64,000 nucleotides of DNA from Rhabditophanes sp. KR3021 (taxonomy: Eukaryota > Nematoda > Chromadorea > Rhabditida > Alloionematidae): positions 4,960,001-5,024,000 of the forward strand of contig CAUJLY010000001.1 of assembly GCA_963281155.1 (NCBI GenBank), in the 5' to 3' direction. Positions 36,466-48,866 of this stretch are shown here, one piece after another. Below the pieces are notes generated by a model. The model searched no databases. It was given only the letters and a program-made list of their open reading frames with translations, and was not told the DNA's origin. Position 1 is the stretch's first letter. Each line of letters opens with the position of its first letter. The position numbers and the translations under genes are program-made.

Positions 36466-38011
36466 AGTAAGGTGCATTGATGGTTTGGTATAATTATTTA
36501 TTATACATACAATTCTAATTCAACTTTTCTCTTAATTCATCAACTATTTCCATTTAAAATTTATTGTTAGTATTGTCGTTAAATTTTTTTGATATCAGAT
36601 AAAATTGTTATAATATGCAAAGCCAAAAAGTACTATTAATCTTATATAATGCAAGCAATTAAAAATGCAAGGAGCATCACATTTCATAAAAGACAATTTA
36701 AATAGTATTTGAATTCATTTTTGATGATCTCAATGTATGGAACAAAATAAATTATGGTAATGAGTCAATGGAAATGTTGTTTCCTTTTACAATACAAAAC
36801 TATCCCATTCACTTCTTATTCAAATATAGAAGTTTGTGGTGGTTGAGAAATACTAGTGTTGATTTGACTAAGTACTTATCTCGCTTAATTTTTGATTTGT
36901 TTTATTGTATTGACAACCTTTTTTGTTCTTCCGTCATTATTAATAACACATAAAACCCAAATAACTGAGTAAGTTGTAAAAATCAAAAAATGAATAGGTA
37001 ACTCGAACTAGCTATACAAAATCCCCATTTCTTATAAACATTTGATTTAACATTTATATCAAATTACCTAATTACGATGGTATCCCATTTTTCATATCAA
37101 TTTTTTATATAAAACGATTTATATTTGACATTTAGCTTATGACTGTCATGATTCAACAACAAACCAACTCGCTACCATTTTACTCAAAATCGGCCTTTCC
37201 TTTTTGGTTCTAATTTATCATTCAACAATTTTAAAATATTTATCTAACCGCTTTCTTAAATATCATAAAAGGCCCAAAACGATACTTCGTATATAATACC
37301 ATACATATTTTATAAACAGAAAGTTAGCTTTTAAAATACAGTTGTTAAATATATTTTACAATGGCCATTTTCCCTACTGAATTTGGTGCCAAAAGTAGAT
37401 ATATTGCTCAATATAGATACTTTATATATCACTCAATGAAATACTTTATATTTTGATTAATTTGCTACTGACATAACTATTAACAGTTTTCTTACTCTTT
37501 TCAAAGCCATTTTAAAGATACAAAGGGATACTGCGTGATTGCCGTTAAAGGAATTTAGCATAATTTATCGTTTATTTTTCTTTATGTAACCGAAGCAGTA
37601 TACATGATCACTTCGTTAATTAATGTTTCTTCTTGTCTTGATTATATCTCTTAAAAAGTAAATCTAAAATCACACTTATTTATTCGTCAAAATTGTGTAT
37701 ATCAACAACACAATTAAAATTTTTATTTAATATATTCTGAAAAATATTTTAATTGAGATTCATGTCAATTGTTATTTTTTAATTAATATTCTCAATTTAA
37801 AAACTTCCTCCACGCATTGTTACAATATTGCATTTATTTTTATTTTATATTTTCACACTTTAGTGAGAAACCTTTTTTTATAATTCTCCCACCTATTATT
37901 ATAACCTTTTTAGTTCCTTTAATTGTCAGACAAATTATCAAACTTTTAGCGAAGGGAAATATTTTCAAAACATAGCATTTTTCAATTGATGCTAATTTAA
38001 AAGGGAAAGGG
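36466..38011. other. Intergenic, upstream of the Kunitz gene
   Basis: About 1.5 kb, very AT-rich, with no credible gene; the 61-codon frame at 36768-36953 looks like chance. Presumed 3' sequence of the AROS gene and 5' regulatory DNA of the Kunitz gene. Confidence 0.5.
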
Positions 38012-41000
38012 ATGAATTTATCAAATCTTTTATGGTTGTATTTGTCAATATTATCTTGGTTTGGGTGTTATTCCGCATCAATTGATGATCTATCGAGCAA
38101 GTGCAAGGTATGTTTTGATGTAATAAGATAATTACTATTCTTTCGATAACTTTTAAAAATACTTTACTAATCGGATACAATATCAAAGACAATCAGTATA
38201 TAACTTGAACAATTAATTTAAATTCTTTAAGATTTTTATTTGCTATAGTATACATTTCAAATTTGAATTACTCAATTGAAAAAACATTTACTTGCGTAAT
38301 AGGTTATTTTTGAGATATTTTTAAAAAGCCAATCACCAATCCTTTTCTTTAAGAATTTAATAAAGCATGCTCAAATAAAAATGAAAACATATACATAGAT
38401 ACTTTTTGTGTGGGCAATAAAAAGTACAACGAAAGGTAGAATAATGGAATTTTTATAATTAAAAAGTTATAATTGAAAGCCAAAATTGGTATACGATTTA
38501 CGTTGTTGTGAATATATTTAACAGTTATGACGGTTGAATTATTTTGATTAGAGTATCAAAAGTTTTTACGAAAATACTTTTTCCTCCATTTGAACATGGT
38601 AACTTTTTAATGTCATTTTTAGTTACCTTTGATAAAAGGGAATTGTAAACAAAAAGGTGCGAGATATTATTTCTCAAGCAAAAAACAAAAGTGCCTCAAA
38701 TATTCATATTCTGAATGTGGGGGAAATGGTGGATTCAAAAATTTAGCTTCATGCCAGCAAAACTGTTTAACAGCCAAATTAGCAAATGTCACCAAGTCAA
38801 AAATAGATGAAACTCCGATTTGTGATGTAAATGCAGGTGAATACAAAAATGGAGGATGCGTGTGTAAAAGCGGATATTATGGCAATGGCTTCCATTGTCA
38901 AGGTTTGTACATTCAAAATACAATGCATTTAGTGATATTCAATTATTTAGATATAGATGAATGTTCGGACTTAAACAATATGATCGATGTAAATTGTCCA
39001 AAAAACTCGTATTGTGTAAATACAATTGGATCCTATAATTGCGAATGTCTTAATGGTTTTGCAGGTAAGTTTTTCAAATTATTACTAATCAAATATCAAA
39101 TATGTAATTGTTGAGGAATAAAAATATGTCATGAAAAGACATAGATCAATGAAGTAGAAATGTAATTATTTATATTATTTTGATTGATTTGCTCCACTGG
39201 CTTTATTGTACAAGTTTGTCATTTTAGCATATTACTCAATTTTAAAGTAACCATCCAATTAGTTGTTAAGCAATATCAGTCTTTGAGTAATCAAGATATT
39301 ATACTTTACATTACAATTTAAAGTCCAATCGTTTCGTCTAATGTTTATTTTCATATGTGTATAAATCCACATTGCTTCTTAGCAAAATAAGTTTTGAAAG
39401 AAAGTTTGTTTCGTGATTGTTCAAATGCCTAGCTAAACCTTGTTATGTCTGAACTTTTTCGTATGCATTTTATATTATAATGACGATAATAGACTAATGT
39501 TTGTGTCACTAAAGATAAAATTACTTTAAATACATCACTAACATTTGTTTACCGAATCACATTTATATACATTTTTAAATTTAATTTAATCTTCGAATAC
39601 ACTCATTTTCAAAAATAATTTTATTTTCGAAGCACTATCAAGAATTCAATCTTCTTTTTATTGAAACATCGTTTCTCCTCCAACTAGCTTTAATTCTCAC
39701 TTAAGATTCGACTTTTCCTTGAAAATAAGCATCTAAAGAATCAAGGTTTTAGTAATATTGTAAGTTCTTTTCCTTTATTGCATTATAAAAGATGTTAGGT
39801 AGTGAACATAAAGAAATTGAACTTCTATTGACTTTTTTTGAATGCACACTTTCTTGTATCAATGACCAAAAGTGTCAAATCTCCTAATGTTTAAGTGATA
39901 GCGAACATAATTCCTTATATTCTTCTTTACTGGGGTCACATTTTAATATAAAAATAAATTTGAACTGAATAATTAAATGATACTTTGAAGGAGTTGCTGG
40001 AAATTGCACCAAAAGTTCCGACATTTGTTATCAAGCATTTGATAAAAACCTTGAAAGCCAGTGCAATGATAATCTGCAGTGGGAATTAAGATACACATTT
40101 TCAGCAGACGAAGGACTTTGTAAGCCATTTTGGTTTGGGGGATGTCAATTAGGTTATTTTCAAAATATTCATATGGATATTCAAAGTTGTTATTCTGTTT
40201 GCGGAAATATTAAAATTGAAAAGGATATGTTATCGTACATGGAAGCAGTTGAATCACACACATTGTCACCTTTACCTGTTGCATGTACAGAAACATTTGA
40301 TGAAAGTCGTCGTGACATGTGTGAAAAAGGAAACTGGGTTAGTCGGTATTATTATGATAACAAAAAGAAAGAGTGCATCCATTTTTGGCTGGATGAATCT
40401 TGTTTATTTTCAAAGAGCAAAAATTCAAACATTTTTACTCACTTTTTAACATGCGAACGCATGTGTTTAATGACTGACTCCGACATTTCGGCAAATGGCA
40501 AAAACGGTGGCAAAAAATATGGAATGCTGTCGGCAACATTTACTGCATTCAAAGGTAAAAATCCAAATGTTGAAATGAGGGAAACGTTTAATCAGACAAC
40601 ACCGCCAACCATTGTCAATAAAGCCGAGGAGGAATATGATGTAAAAAACTTACATTATGCATCATTTAAGGAAGGCATTGATTCCAAAGCTAAGATTAGT
40701 GTAGTCATCCGAAATATTGAGTCAGATAGGGCAACTCATATAAGAAATACCAATTTGAGAAATAAATTAGACAAAGGTCAAAAATATAGTGAAAGATATC
40801 ACATACCGATTAGCGTTTCGATGGAATGCTTAGATCCATTTGATGCGAAACTGGCGGAAAGTTGTTCAACTAGTGTGACTGAAGTTCAATGGAAAATGAA
40901 GTACTATTTTGATATGAACGAAGGAATTTGCAAATCTTATTGGAATGACGGATGCAAAAGTACCTCAAAAAATACATTTGAACAAAATGAATGTGAATGG

Positions 41001-44000
41001 AAATGCCTCGGAAAACATCCAACACCCAAGTTTAAATCATGTCTGGACAAGTTTGACACTGTGTATTTGTCAGATTGTGCCCATGGCACTTACTATAAAA
41101 GATACTTCTTTAATCAAGAGTCGAAAAAATGCGAAATGTTTTATTTCGGAGGGTGCCGATCAAGTTCCACAAATATATTCTCTGATTTGGCAGAATGTCA
41201 GAGTTGCGAGACACCATCTAGGGAAATGACAGCAATTTGTCAAGAAGACTTTGATACGAATTATGAAAATAGTTGCAGTAAAACAGGCTTGTTTTCACAA
41301 TATTATTACTTCGATAAAGTATCGCTTAGTTGCCGCGCATTTTGGTTTGGAAATTGTAAAGGAACGTCCAATAATATCTTCAACAGTTACTCTGCTTGCG
41401 AATGGTTATGTATTAGAAAAAAAGATGCTATAATTCCGTCAAATTGCATTGATAAGTTTGACCCGCAATATTTGCAAAGTTGTGGACAACACAAGGTAAA
41501 TTTAAATAACATAGATAATGTTGTTAAAAGACACAGTTGTAAATTACTCAAGTAGAATAATTTTAATTTACTCAAATATAATAATTTTGAATTACTCAGG
41601 TAGAACAATTTTAAATTACTCAAATGGAGCAATTTCAAATAACATTAATGACTTAAATCACGTAATTTTAATATAATTTATTTTAGTGGACGCAAAAATA
41701 TTACTTTGACCATATTACCGGAGAATGCCAATCTTTTTATTATGATGGCTGTGTTTCAACATCTACGAATTTCTTCAACGAGGAAAATACCTGTAAAAGA
41801 CTTTGCTCTGACTCGAGTACTGCAATAAGTCAAATTTCAAATCAAATGTTGTTTAAAATTGAAGATTCATTTGATTCTTTCAGATGCCTTGAAGATAAAG
41901 ATGAAGGCACTTGCCAAGACGCATTTCCAGCTTTTTTTTACAATCGACATTCTAGGCGTTGTGAGCCAATGACATATTCCAATTGTGGAAAGTCGGCTAA
42001 CAGGTTTTTGACACTTCAACAATGTGAGAGTTCCTGTGCACAATTTAATTCGTTGACAATGGATGAAATGAATTGCTATTACCCCCTTTCAGTCGGTCAT
42101 GGTCGAAATGAAAAAGAATGCCTGCGTAATGCGGGTTATCGTTTTTATTATAATCAAGCTGAGTCGAGATGTATGAAATATTGGTTTTTCGGATGCGGAG
42201 AAAGTCAAAACTCCTTTATTACTTATTCTACGTGTGAACTGGCTTGTAGTGGAACAAAAAAGAAAGCTTTACAAGTGGAGCAACTACCACCAGTCTCTGC
42301 GTGTTTTGAACCTATTGATAAAGGAAATTGCCTTCATAATGATGATATTACAAGTGATAGATGGTATGTTAATAATTCACTGCATTAATTTAAACAACTT
42401 TTAGGGCATATAATCCGGCTACCAAAAAATGCCAAATCATGAAGTTTTCAGGCAAATTTTTTATTGATTAAATAGAAAAATATATTAAAAGTCAGAGGGA
42501 ATTATCTCTTTAACGGCAAACATCTTCTCAATTATAAGTCGACCAATTAGATGAGCACTATCAAGTGAAAGCTTGTATACTTCCTCAAAAGAGTATTTTC
42601 CATGATCGACATTTTTAACTTGAGCACCAAAATACTCGGTAAGAATATACCCTAGGTTTTAAGTCAATTCTTTAGAAGAAATACATTCAACATTTTTACA
42701 GGAACAGCTTGATCCACATTGTCGTCATCTTTCACAAAGCATCTAAATTATGTTGCTTAGGTTTTACTAAAAATGGGAGCATAATATCATCTTTACTTAC
42801 CATTTTCCCAAATGTAATGCTCTAGTAATCACCACTGTTTAACTCCTGTAGCTTCATAAGATGCTTCCTCGGCCCATCTGTGTGCTATTTCTTATCATTC
42901 TTTTAGTGAAATAACGCTGTGAGGTTGATCTTATTAGTTTAAAATATTAAGATTAATATAGAGAGCAATATAAATATTAATAACGTGCATTAGTCTCGTT
43001 GAAATAAGAATGCAATGACACATCATCTTTAAGCTATGTTATAAACAAATTCTGAAGTCATATTATCGACAAAATTGGCGTGAAGCATCTTTCATTAAAA
43101 ATTAAAAACACAAAATTGAAGTATAATTGTTGACGCTATTAACAAGACAATTGTTTCAGGGTGTGGTGGAACTAAAAATAATTTTAAAAGTTTATTGGCA
43201 TGTTCCTCAACTTGCAAAGACTTTAGTCCACCAAATGACAAAAAATGCGCCTACTTACCCGATTGGGGACCGTGCAACCAACTCAGATATATGTGGTACT
43301 TTAACATGAGTTCAAACAGTTGTGAACAATTTTTGTACGGAAATTGTGGAGGAAATACAAACCGTTTCAGTACTTTCGAAACGTGTCAACTCACCTGCGA
43401 AGTACCAGGAGAAGGTAAATCACGCTTGCATGTTAAGTATGACAAAGATGGAAAGAAAGTTTGCCATTGATAGCTAGTTACTCTTTAGGAGCTTCATTGC
43501 TTTATGAAATCAAATTTTCACAAGAAACAACTTTTGCTTTATTTGCGTTAATAATCTTAATAATGATAATTTAAATATAGTAATAGCATTATTTTTAATA
43601 TGCCTTTGTAATACTTAAATTGTGTATATGTCGTCATTTTTAACTTTAATAAAGTGATCTCTGTTATTAAATTTATTTTAGATATTTGCAAAGATAAACT
43701 TGATAGAGGGCGTTGGTGCTCAAGTATGTCGAATAGGTATGAAAATTACAATAAAACTGTAATTTATTAATTTTCCAGATATTATTTCAACCATAAGAAG
43801 GGTCAATGTATTGGCTATCATTACACGGGTGATTTCATTTTTTTAAACTTTTGAACAATTAAAATTAGTTTTAATATATTCTGTTTGTTGCTACTATGCA
43901 TATACATAATATTAATTAAAACAGAAAATATGATATCAATTTGCATACTACTTAAAACATAGTTGAAGATGTGTATTTTTAATAACTTTCCATCGTTCAA

Positions 44001-44466
44001 AAATGTATTGCATTATATATTTACAATTGTATATTTAGGTTGTGGGATCAGTCGAAATAATTTCATCAACTTACAGGATTGCATAGATGTTTGTATTGAT
44101 AGAACCAGAAAAGACTTTCAAGTTGAACAAGATGTAAGGGAAATATTAGAAGGCGATGATCTAGTTGAGTCTTCTAATTTAACAACTCTTGCTACAGGAA
44201 CATGTAAATTTATAGTTTATATTCAACCATATTTTTTATTATTTTAAGACAAAGGCATAAAACCCAGGGAGAAACAACCAATGGATAGACATCTAACCTT
44301 GGTTCATCCAAATGCAACTTATTATAAAAGTCCGTTGCAATCTGCTGATTACGGAACATGTTTGGGCTTCAGATATAACATCACTGGCTATTCTTCAAGA
44401 TTAAATGTATATTTATGTTTAATGGAGGAAAATGGAAACTGTGAAATGCAAGGTAAAGTTGATTAA
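38012..44466 (+). CDS. Secreted multi-Kunitz / EGF protein with truncated MAM-like C terminus
   Basis: Eleven exons: 38012-38107, 38623-38902, 38951-39064, 39991-41495, 41687-42363, 42405-42451, 43160-43414, 43682-43736, 43779-43828, 44039-44203, 44249-44466; 1153 residues, all phases consistent. The signal peptide is in exon 1 (MNLSNLLWLYLSILSWFGC). Kunitz 1 is split by the first intron, then an EGF module (CVCKSGYYGNGFHC) and a calcium-binding-type EGF (DIDECSD ... CVNTIGSYNCECLNGF), then about 11 more Kunitz-type units, many with the F-W-F-G-x-C core (for example FWFGGC, FYFGGC, FWFGNC). The unit at 41040-41205 has its last two cysteines one residue closer (ECQSC). The end (CLGFRYNITGYSSRLNVYL) resembles the start of a MAM domain and stops early. 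Likely extracellular matrix or protease-inhibitor role. The exon 6 donor is GC (TCAG|GCAAAT). Confidence 0.85.
39065..39990 (+). other. Intron 3 of the Kunitz gene
   Basis: A 926-nt intron (donor GTAAGT, acceptor TTTGAAG, which is weak). No antisense ORF or repeat was seen in it, in contrast to intron 6 of the same gene. Confidence 0.6.
41541..41636. repeat. Tandem repeat, four 24-bp units
   Basis: Four consecutive 24-bp units of the form AAATTACTCAAGTAGAATAA-TTTT, each differing at a few positions, fill most of intron 4 of the Kunitz gene (41496-41686). The 24-bp period is a multiple of three, so one minus-strand frame reads through as repeated L-F-Y-L-S-N-x-K. Confidence 0.85.
42485..42900 (-). 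pseudogene. Antisense intronic element E4: GIY-YIG-like family remnant
   Basis: Lies in the 708-nt intron 6 of the + strand Kunitz gene, antisense to it. The minus strand gives SSKELT (as in E1 TKELAENL and E6 SSKEVAENL), a TAA, and then in the same frame LGYILTEYFGAQVKNVDHGK, followed by SFEEVYKLSLDSAHLI and a TAA after PSDF. VDHGKYSFEEVYKLS aligns with SDHGKCSMPDVYLLN of E1. Further upstream (to about 42900) are degenerate pieces such as DDIMLPFLVKPKQHNLDA. It is the most diverged copy. Confidence 0.5.
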
Positions 44467-44498
44467 CAATATTTTTATTAGACAAACAATTTAAAAGA

Positions 44499-45580
44499 TT
44501 ACATAATAAGTTTGAGATCGAAAAGAATTTTGACCAAGATATCGACCATTTTGCACGCGTTGTCAGAGTTGAGTAAATAGGTTTCACGGATAGTACAGTT
44601 CCCTTGTTCCCAGTTTGTACTTGCCACTTAAACTTGTGTGAGAAGATGAATTCAAGATTCTTAGCGATTAAATAGATCCTCTTTTAGTACGTTTCTATTA
44701 AAATCTGCGATGTGTTGATTTCTTTTTGGGATTCACCAATATAAAACAGGCTTCTTAAGAAGGCGTCGAAGTACTCATAATATCCGTTTCATTACTTGAG
44801 TCGCAAAGAACGTATAGTTATGCGCCATCATTGAGAGTTGGACTTCTCCATCCAGGCCCAATTGCAGATAAAACGAGTTCAGCATCAAGGCCCGTGTTGA
44901 ATTCCTGTTCTGCGTCACGAAGTTGTTGGCATAAACGGGATTGAATATGAGCTGTAAAAAGCCTTTTAGTAAGCGACTTTCTACAATGTGAGCATTGCAA
45001 TTCGGAAACATCTTCCTCACTCTCCAATTGACTGTCGCCATAGTCTTCAACATCGGCACACTTATCAATTAGTGACCGTTTCTTCTTTCATCCCAATTCG
45101 TTTTTCCACGTGCCATTAACAAAATGGTCAGTCTGACAGAAAAAGCCACCGCACTCTTGACATTCTTTATCCCTTGGTTTATGCCTAACATGTAAAGTAC
45201 CAGTTGCCCTTTTCAGCAAATAAACGAATGATTCAGAGTCATTTCAAGAAATTTGAACAATTTCGCTATAATTAATCCATTATTCCCAAACATGCTATAT
45301 TTTTGAAGGTCATTAATTATCTCTCCCAGTTTGATTGATAGGGTGTTTTTATTATCAAATAACACTATTCAGATTTTGTATCCATCGAGATTATTGAGAT
45401 AAATGCATCTTTTGAAGGAAGTAACCATCTGACTAACTTGATTGTATTGTGTAAAGTTCTTGATCGGATTAAGCTTGACTTTAACTTCCAATATAGCAAT
45501 TTCCTTGTCTCCCATTCCCTGATTGATTTCTGGTGGTATGGGACAATAGTCTACGGCATTTTTGATATCCTTCAACAATT
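44499..45580 (-). pseudogene. Element E5: longest GIY-YIG-like family copy, with C2HC fingers, broken
   Basis: Reading the minus strand from 45578: KDIKNAVDYCPIPPEINQG ... VSQMVTSFKRCIYLN, a stop, then ESFVYLLKRATGTLHVRHK, ECQECGGFFCQTDHFVNGTW, a frameshift, ELQCSHCRKSLTKRLFTAHI-QSRLC (C-x2-C-x11-H-x5-C), EFNTGLDAEL, then FYIGESQKEI, AKNLEFIFSHKFKWQ and finally GNCTIRETYLLNSDNACKMV with a TAA at 44499-44501. Several stops and shifts make it non-functional. It shows the fullest domain order of the family: upstream unknown region, C2HC fingers, GES block, conserved end. It begins 33 bp after the stop of the Kunitz/MAM gene. Confidence 0.55.
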
Positions 45581-46368
45581 CAATAAATTTTTATTCGAAT
45601 GAAGGATTGGTTGACAAATAAGAGGATAGATGAAAGATATGGGGTATGATGAAATAATAAAATGATTACTAAAAATAAAACGTTGGTCAGGACGACTTTT
45701 CAACTCTACAGTGTGTATCAAGAGTTCCTCGAAATAAAACCTCGGAAAAGGGTTACTCCGTACTAACATAAAAACTAATTACTTCATTTAAGTTCTGAAG
45801 CACACAAATAAATTGGAAGATTGCTTGCTAATGCGCCCATGGCTGAAAGGACCTCATCTGTATTCTTGGTTTTTTATGCTAGAAAAAATAGATTATAAAT
45901 GGTCTGAACATCATCAAAAGCCGCAACTTAATCATGAAACTGTTGCGAATATATTGATATTGCCAATTAATGATTGTTTTAGTACATGTTAATTTACGTT
46001 TGACTGTTGCGTAACAATATTTTGTATCAAAATCTTTCACAAGTACAATCACTCGACATAAAATAAATTACTTTCATTAATAATTAAAACAGTTATTTAA
46101 AAATATTTGAAATAACGGTCAGAACTTTATTCAACTTGAGTACTCATGCATGATTCTTTTGAATCGTAATAATCAAAAAGACTTAACTTCTTTTTGTTAA
46201 AATTCCAAAGAATGTCAACGCTTTAATAAAAGGAACGATCAACTTTAAATGTTTGAGTAATCAAAAGGAAAACGCCTTAAATTTGTTTCATAAATACACC
46301 TTAGAACTATCTTTAAATTAAACTACATTTTTGAGTGATCGTTTTTTATAACTACGTATATTTCTGAT
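45581..46368. other. Intergenic, no gene seen
   Basis: AT-rich stretch between element E5 and the ground-like gene. I looked here for the missing MAM exons of the Kunitz gene and did not find a convincing one. A 65-codon minus-strand frame at 45572-45769 may be a further decayed upstream part of element E5. Confidence 0.45.
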
Positions 46369-47914
46369 ATGAAAATTATATTATTTTATTTTACCATTTT
46401 CTTGCCCCAGCTAACGTTACAATTTTTGCATAACATGTTTGGAAATTGTCAAATTAAGATTAAAAATCCATTAGATCATTTGAACTTATTTGGTTGCCAG
46501 AATTTAAAAAGCAACTGCGATAATTGTTACACTAGTCACTCATTTGTGTTCCCGCAATTCACAACAACAGCACCACACCCTCCTGTCCAATATAATTATT
46601 ATCCTACTTACAATGCAGCTTACATGCCACCAAACCTAGACTTAATACAACCTTTGAATATGGAAACTATTCCGCAACAAAATACTTACTTTGCCCCAAA
46701 TAATAATTACCAATCTGCTATTTATGTACCAAACTCAATAACCAATCAGTATTCTAAACCAATTCAACCAAATAATGAATATGCCTTACCAAATAACGAA
46801 CAATTGGAAAATGGCGATTTTGTTATTAATGATAAAGAAACAATCAAACCAATCCAAGTAGAACCATCATCAGTTCATAGCATGTCAACTATAATTTATC
46901 CAGAAGACTCGAATTTGATTAATACGATTAATTATGTGAATGACGAACAATTTGTTGAATTGACAACTACTATGCCAATCAAAGCAGTTCCGCTTCATAC
47001 TCGAACCACACAACAAATTTCGTCAAAAGCTTATTCAACAGATAATCAAAGCAAGGATATTAATAACTCTGTATATTTATCTTCTCAATCAAAAGAGTTG
47101 TTATACAATCATAACAAATCAGCTAATATCTCGATGAATAACAGTGAACAAATGAATGATGCTTTACAAAAAGTGTCACATTTTGAAGACAAAAATCATC
47201 TTTCTTATCACAAAGTCACAACACCACGCTCATTGACAAAAGCAATAACTTTAAAGTTGTTTGGAAACAAAATAAGTAAACCAGCTGAGGAAACAAAAAA
47301 TATTGAAAAAGTAAAAGGATTTTTGTAACTTTATGTATAACCAAACATTTTAGACGTATGATCCAATAATTGAGACTGATTTTAAACAAATAACTGATAA
47401 AATAAATGACAGACAAGTCAATGTCGAAGCAAAGTATAATCAAAGGAATTCAATTCAGGATATGACTAAATTTGGAGACGAAGATAAGGAAACATATGAT
47501 GGAACTGAATATCCTTTTATTTCAAAAAGTGGTCATTTATTTGAATTTAAAACTGATTTCGATGCTAACAAAGCTGATTTGGATATTAAGAACAGTGCTT
47601 TTTCTGATGTAAGCACTGCTTCAAAGGTTTCAAAAGCAGCTTCTTTTGTTACAGAAAATGATATTCTAACAACAGAAGAACCTTTGAGTTCATATGAAAG
47701 ATGTAATTCAGAAATATTAAAAGATATAATGCTACGTTCAATGCGATCCTCATTAACCCGTTCAAAAGAACTAATTAGTGTTATAACCAAAAAACAACTG
47801 AAAGAATCTGTCAGTGTTATATGCTCTCATAGCCCATTTTCATATACTATCATATCTTCAACATTGTTTTGCGAAGTATGGACGAAAACGTTAATCTGTT
47901 TTGCTTATTACTAA
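46369..47914 (+). CDS. Ground-like (GRL) hedgehog-related secreted protein
   Basis: Exons 46369-47310 and 47354-47914 (intron 43 nt, GTAAAA...TTTTAG, phase 0) give 500 residues. A signal peptide (MKIILFYFTIFLPQLTLQF) is followed by a cysteine-containing segment (FGCQNLKSNCDNC), a long Pro/Asn/Tyr-rich low-complexity region (QYNYYPTYNAAYMPPNL) and a C-terminal ground-like domain starting SSYERCNSEILKDIMLRSM and ending VICSHSPFSYTIISSTLFCE and TLICFAYY. The CNS start, VIC...FSY core and C-x-AF/FAYY end are the family signature. Ground-like proteins are nematode hedgehog-related secreted proteins with epidermal or cuticular roles. Function of this member is inferred from family only. Confidence 0.85.
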
Positions 47915-48152
47915 AATGTAATAAAACCTTACAGCAAAAATATATTTTAAAGATCAAACAAAAATAGTATATATAAAGTTTAATAATAATAAATTGAATT
48001 AATATTAATTGTTTGCCAAAGATAAAATTAGCTTTTGTCAGAGTGTTACTTTAAGAAATAGCATATTTACATTTGTTGTAGGATAACCCGTGCATAAATA
48101 ATGGTTGCCAAAATTTAATTTAATTATTATACTATTGTGAATCGGCTCTATA
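47915..48152. other. Short convergent spacer
   Basis: AT-rich 3' region between the ground-like gene and the minus-strand membrane-protein gene; no gene seen. Confidence 0.5.
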
Positions 48153-48866
48153 TTAAACTGCAGAAATTGTAACATTTGAATTATTTGAGTTCATTTTTGA
48201 AAGCTGTATATAATCTTTTTGTGAAAAAGAATATTCCCTTTGGAGGTGGGGGGTTGGTGAATGGTAAAGACAAGATATCGGAACTAAAACCGCTGGAACC
48301 ATTTTGGTGGGCGATGATATCTTTCGAATTGGATTTGGAGAATGGATTGGTGAAGACAAAATAGACGGTCTTGAACATTGGGAACAACAAGTACTATTTG
48401 ACTTACAAACAATCTCATTATTTTTGGCCCATATTGTCTTATTATTGTCTTGCATTTGATTGGTAGTGCCGCAATTATTTGGTGGTGGAGTAATATGATA
48501 ATGAGGATAATTTGCATACACAGTAGGAACCAATTTATGTTGATGTGTAATTGGACTTTTTCTGGTAGTACTCGAGTATTCTGTCTCACACTCATCCTCA
48601 ATCTCGTCGTCACTTTGATTTTGGAGAGCATGGCGATAATTATTGGATCGGTTTGCTTTCTTGTCTGATCCCCATATCTCTGTGCAATAACAACTAATGC
48701 ATATGATTACAGTTGAAACCATAAAAAATGCAACGACCACAGTTGAGAATGACATTGGTAATGAGTTTAATGATTCTGATGATTCCGTCATTGCTGTTTC
48801 TAAATTGTTTGTGCAATCAAATAAATTAAACCTAAACTTAGGCAATTTTGTATCTAAAGTATCCAA
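48153..48866 (-). CDS. Single-pass membrane protein with PDZ-ligand-like C terminus
   Basis: Single-exon ORF of 237 residues. A short N-terminal ectodomain (about 35 residues) precedes one strong transmembrane segment (STVVVAFFMVSTVIICISCY), followed by a cytoplasmic tail of about 170 residues. The tail has acidic (SDDEIEDECETEY), Pro-rich (HYHITPPPNNCG) and Ser/Pro-rich (SSPIHSPNPIRK) parts and ends VTISAV. S-A-V at the very end fits a class I PDZ ligand. No signal peptide at the N terminus, so probably type III topology. Not a family I recognise; upstream exons cannot be excluded. Confidence 0.6.
   Translation of the reverse strand: MDTLDTKLPKFRFNLFDCTNNLETAMTESSESLNSLPMSFSTVVVAFFMVSTVIICISCYCTEIWGSDKKANRSNNYRHALQNQSDDEIEDECETEYSSTTRKSPITHQHKLVPTVYANYPHYHITPPPNNCGTTNQMQDNNKTIWAKNNEIVCKSNSTCCSQCSRPSILSSPIHSPNPIRKISSPTKMVPAVLVPISCLYHSPTPHLQREYSFSQKDYIQLSKMNSNNSNVTISAV

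Noticed and set aside
39991..41495. Kunitz domains as venom-type toxins
   Set aside because: The domains sit in a large matrix-like protein with EGF modules and a MAM-like end, which points to a structural or inhibitor role.
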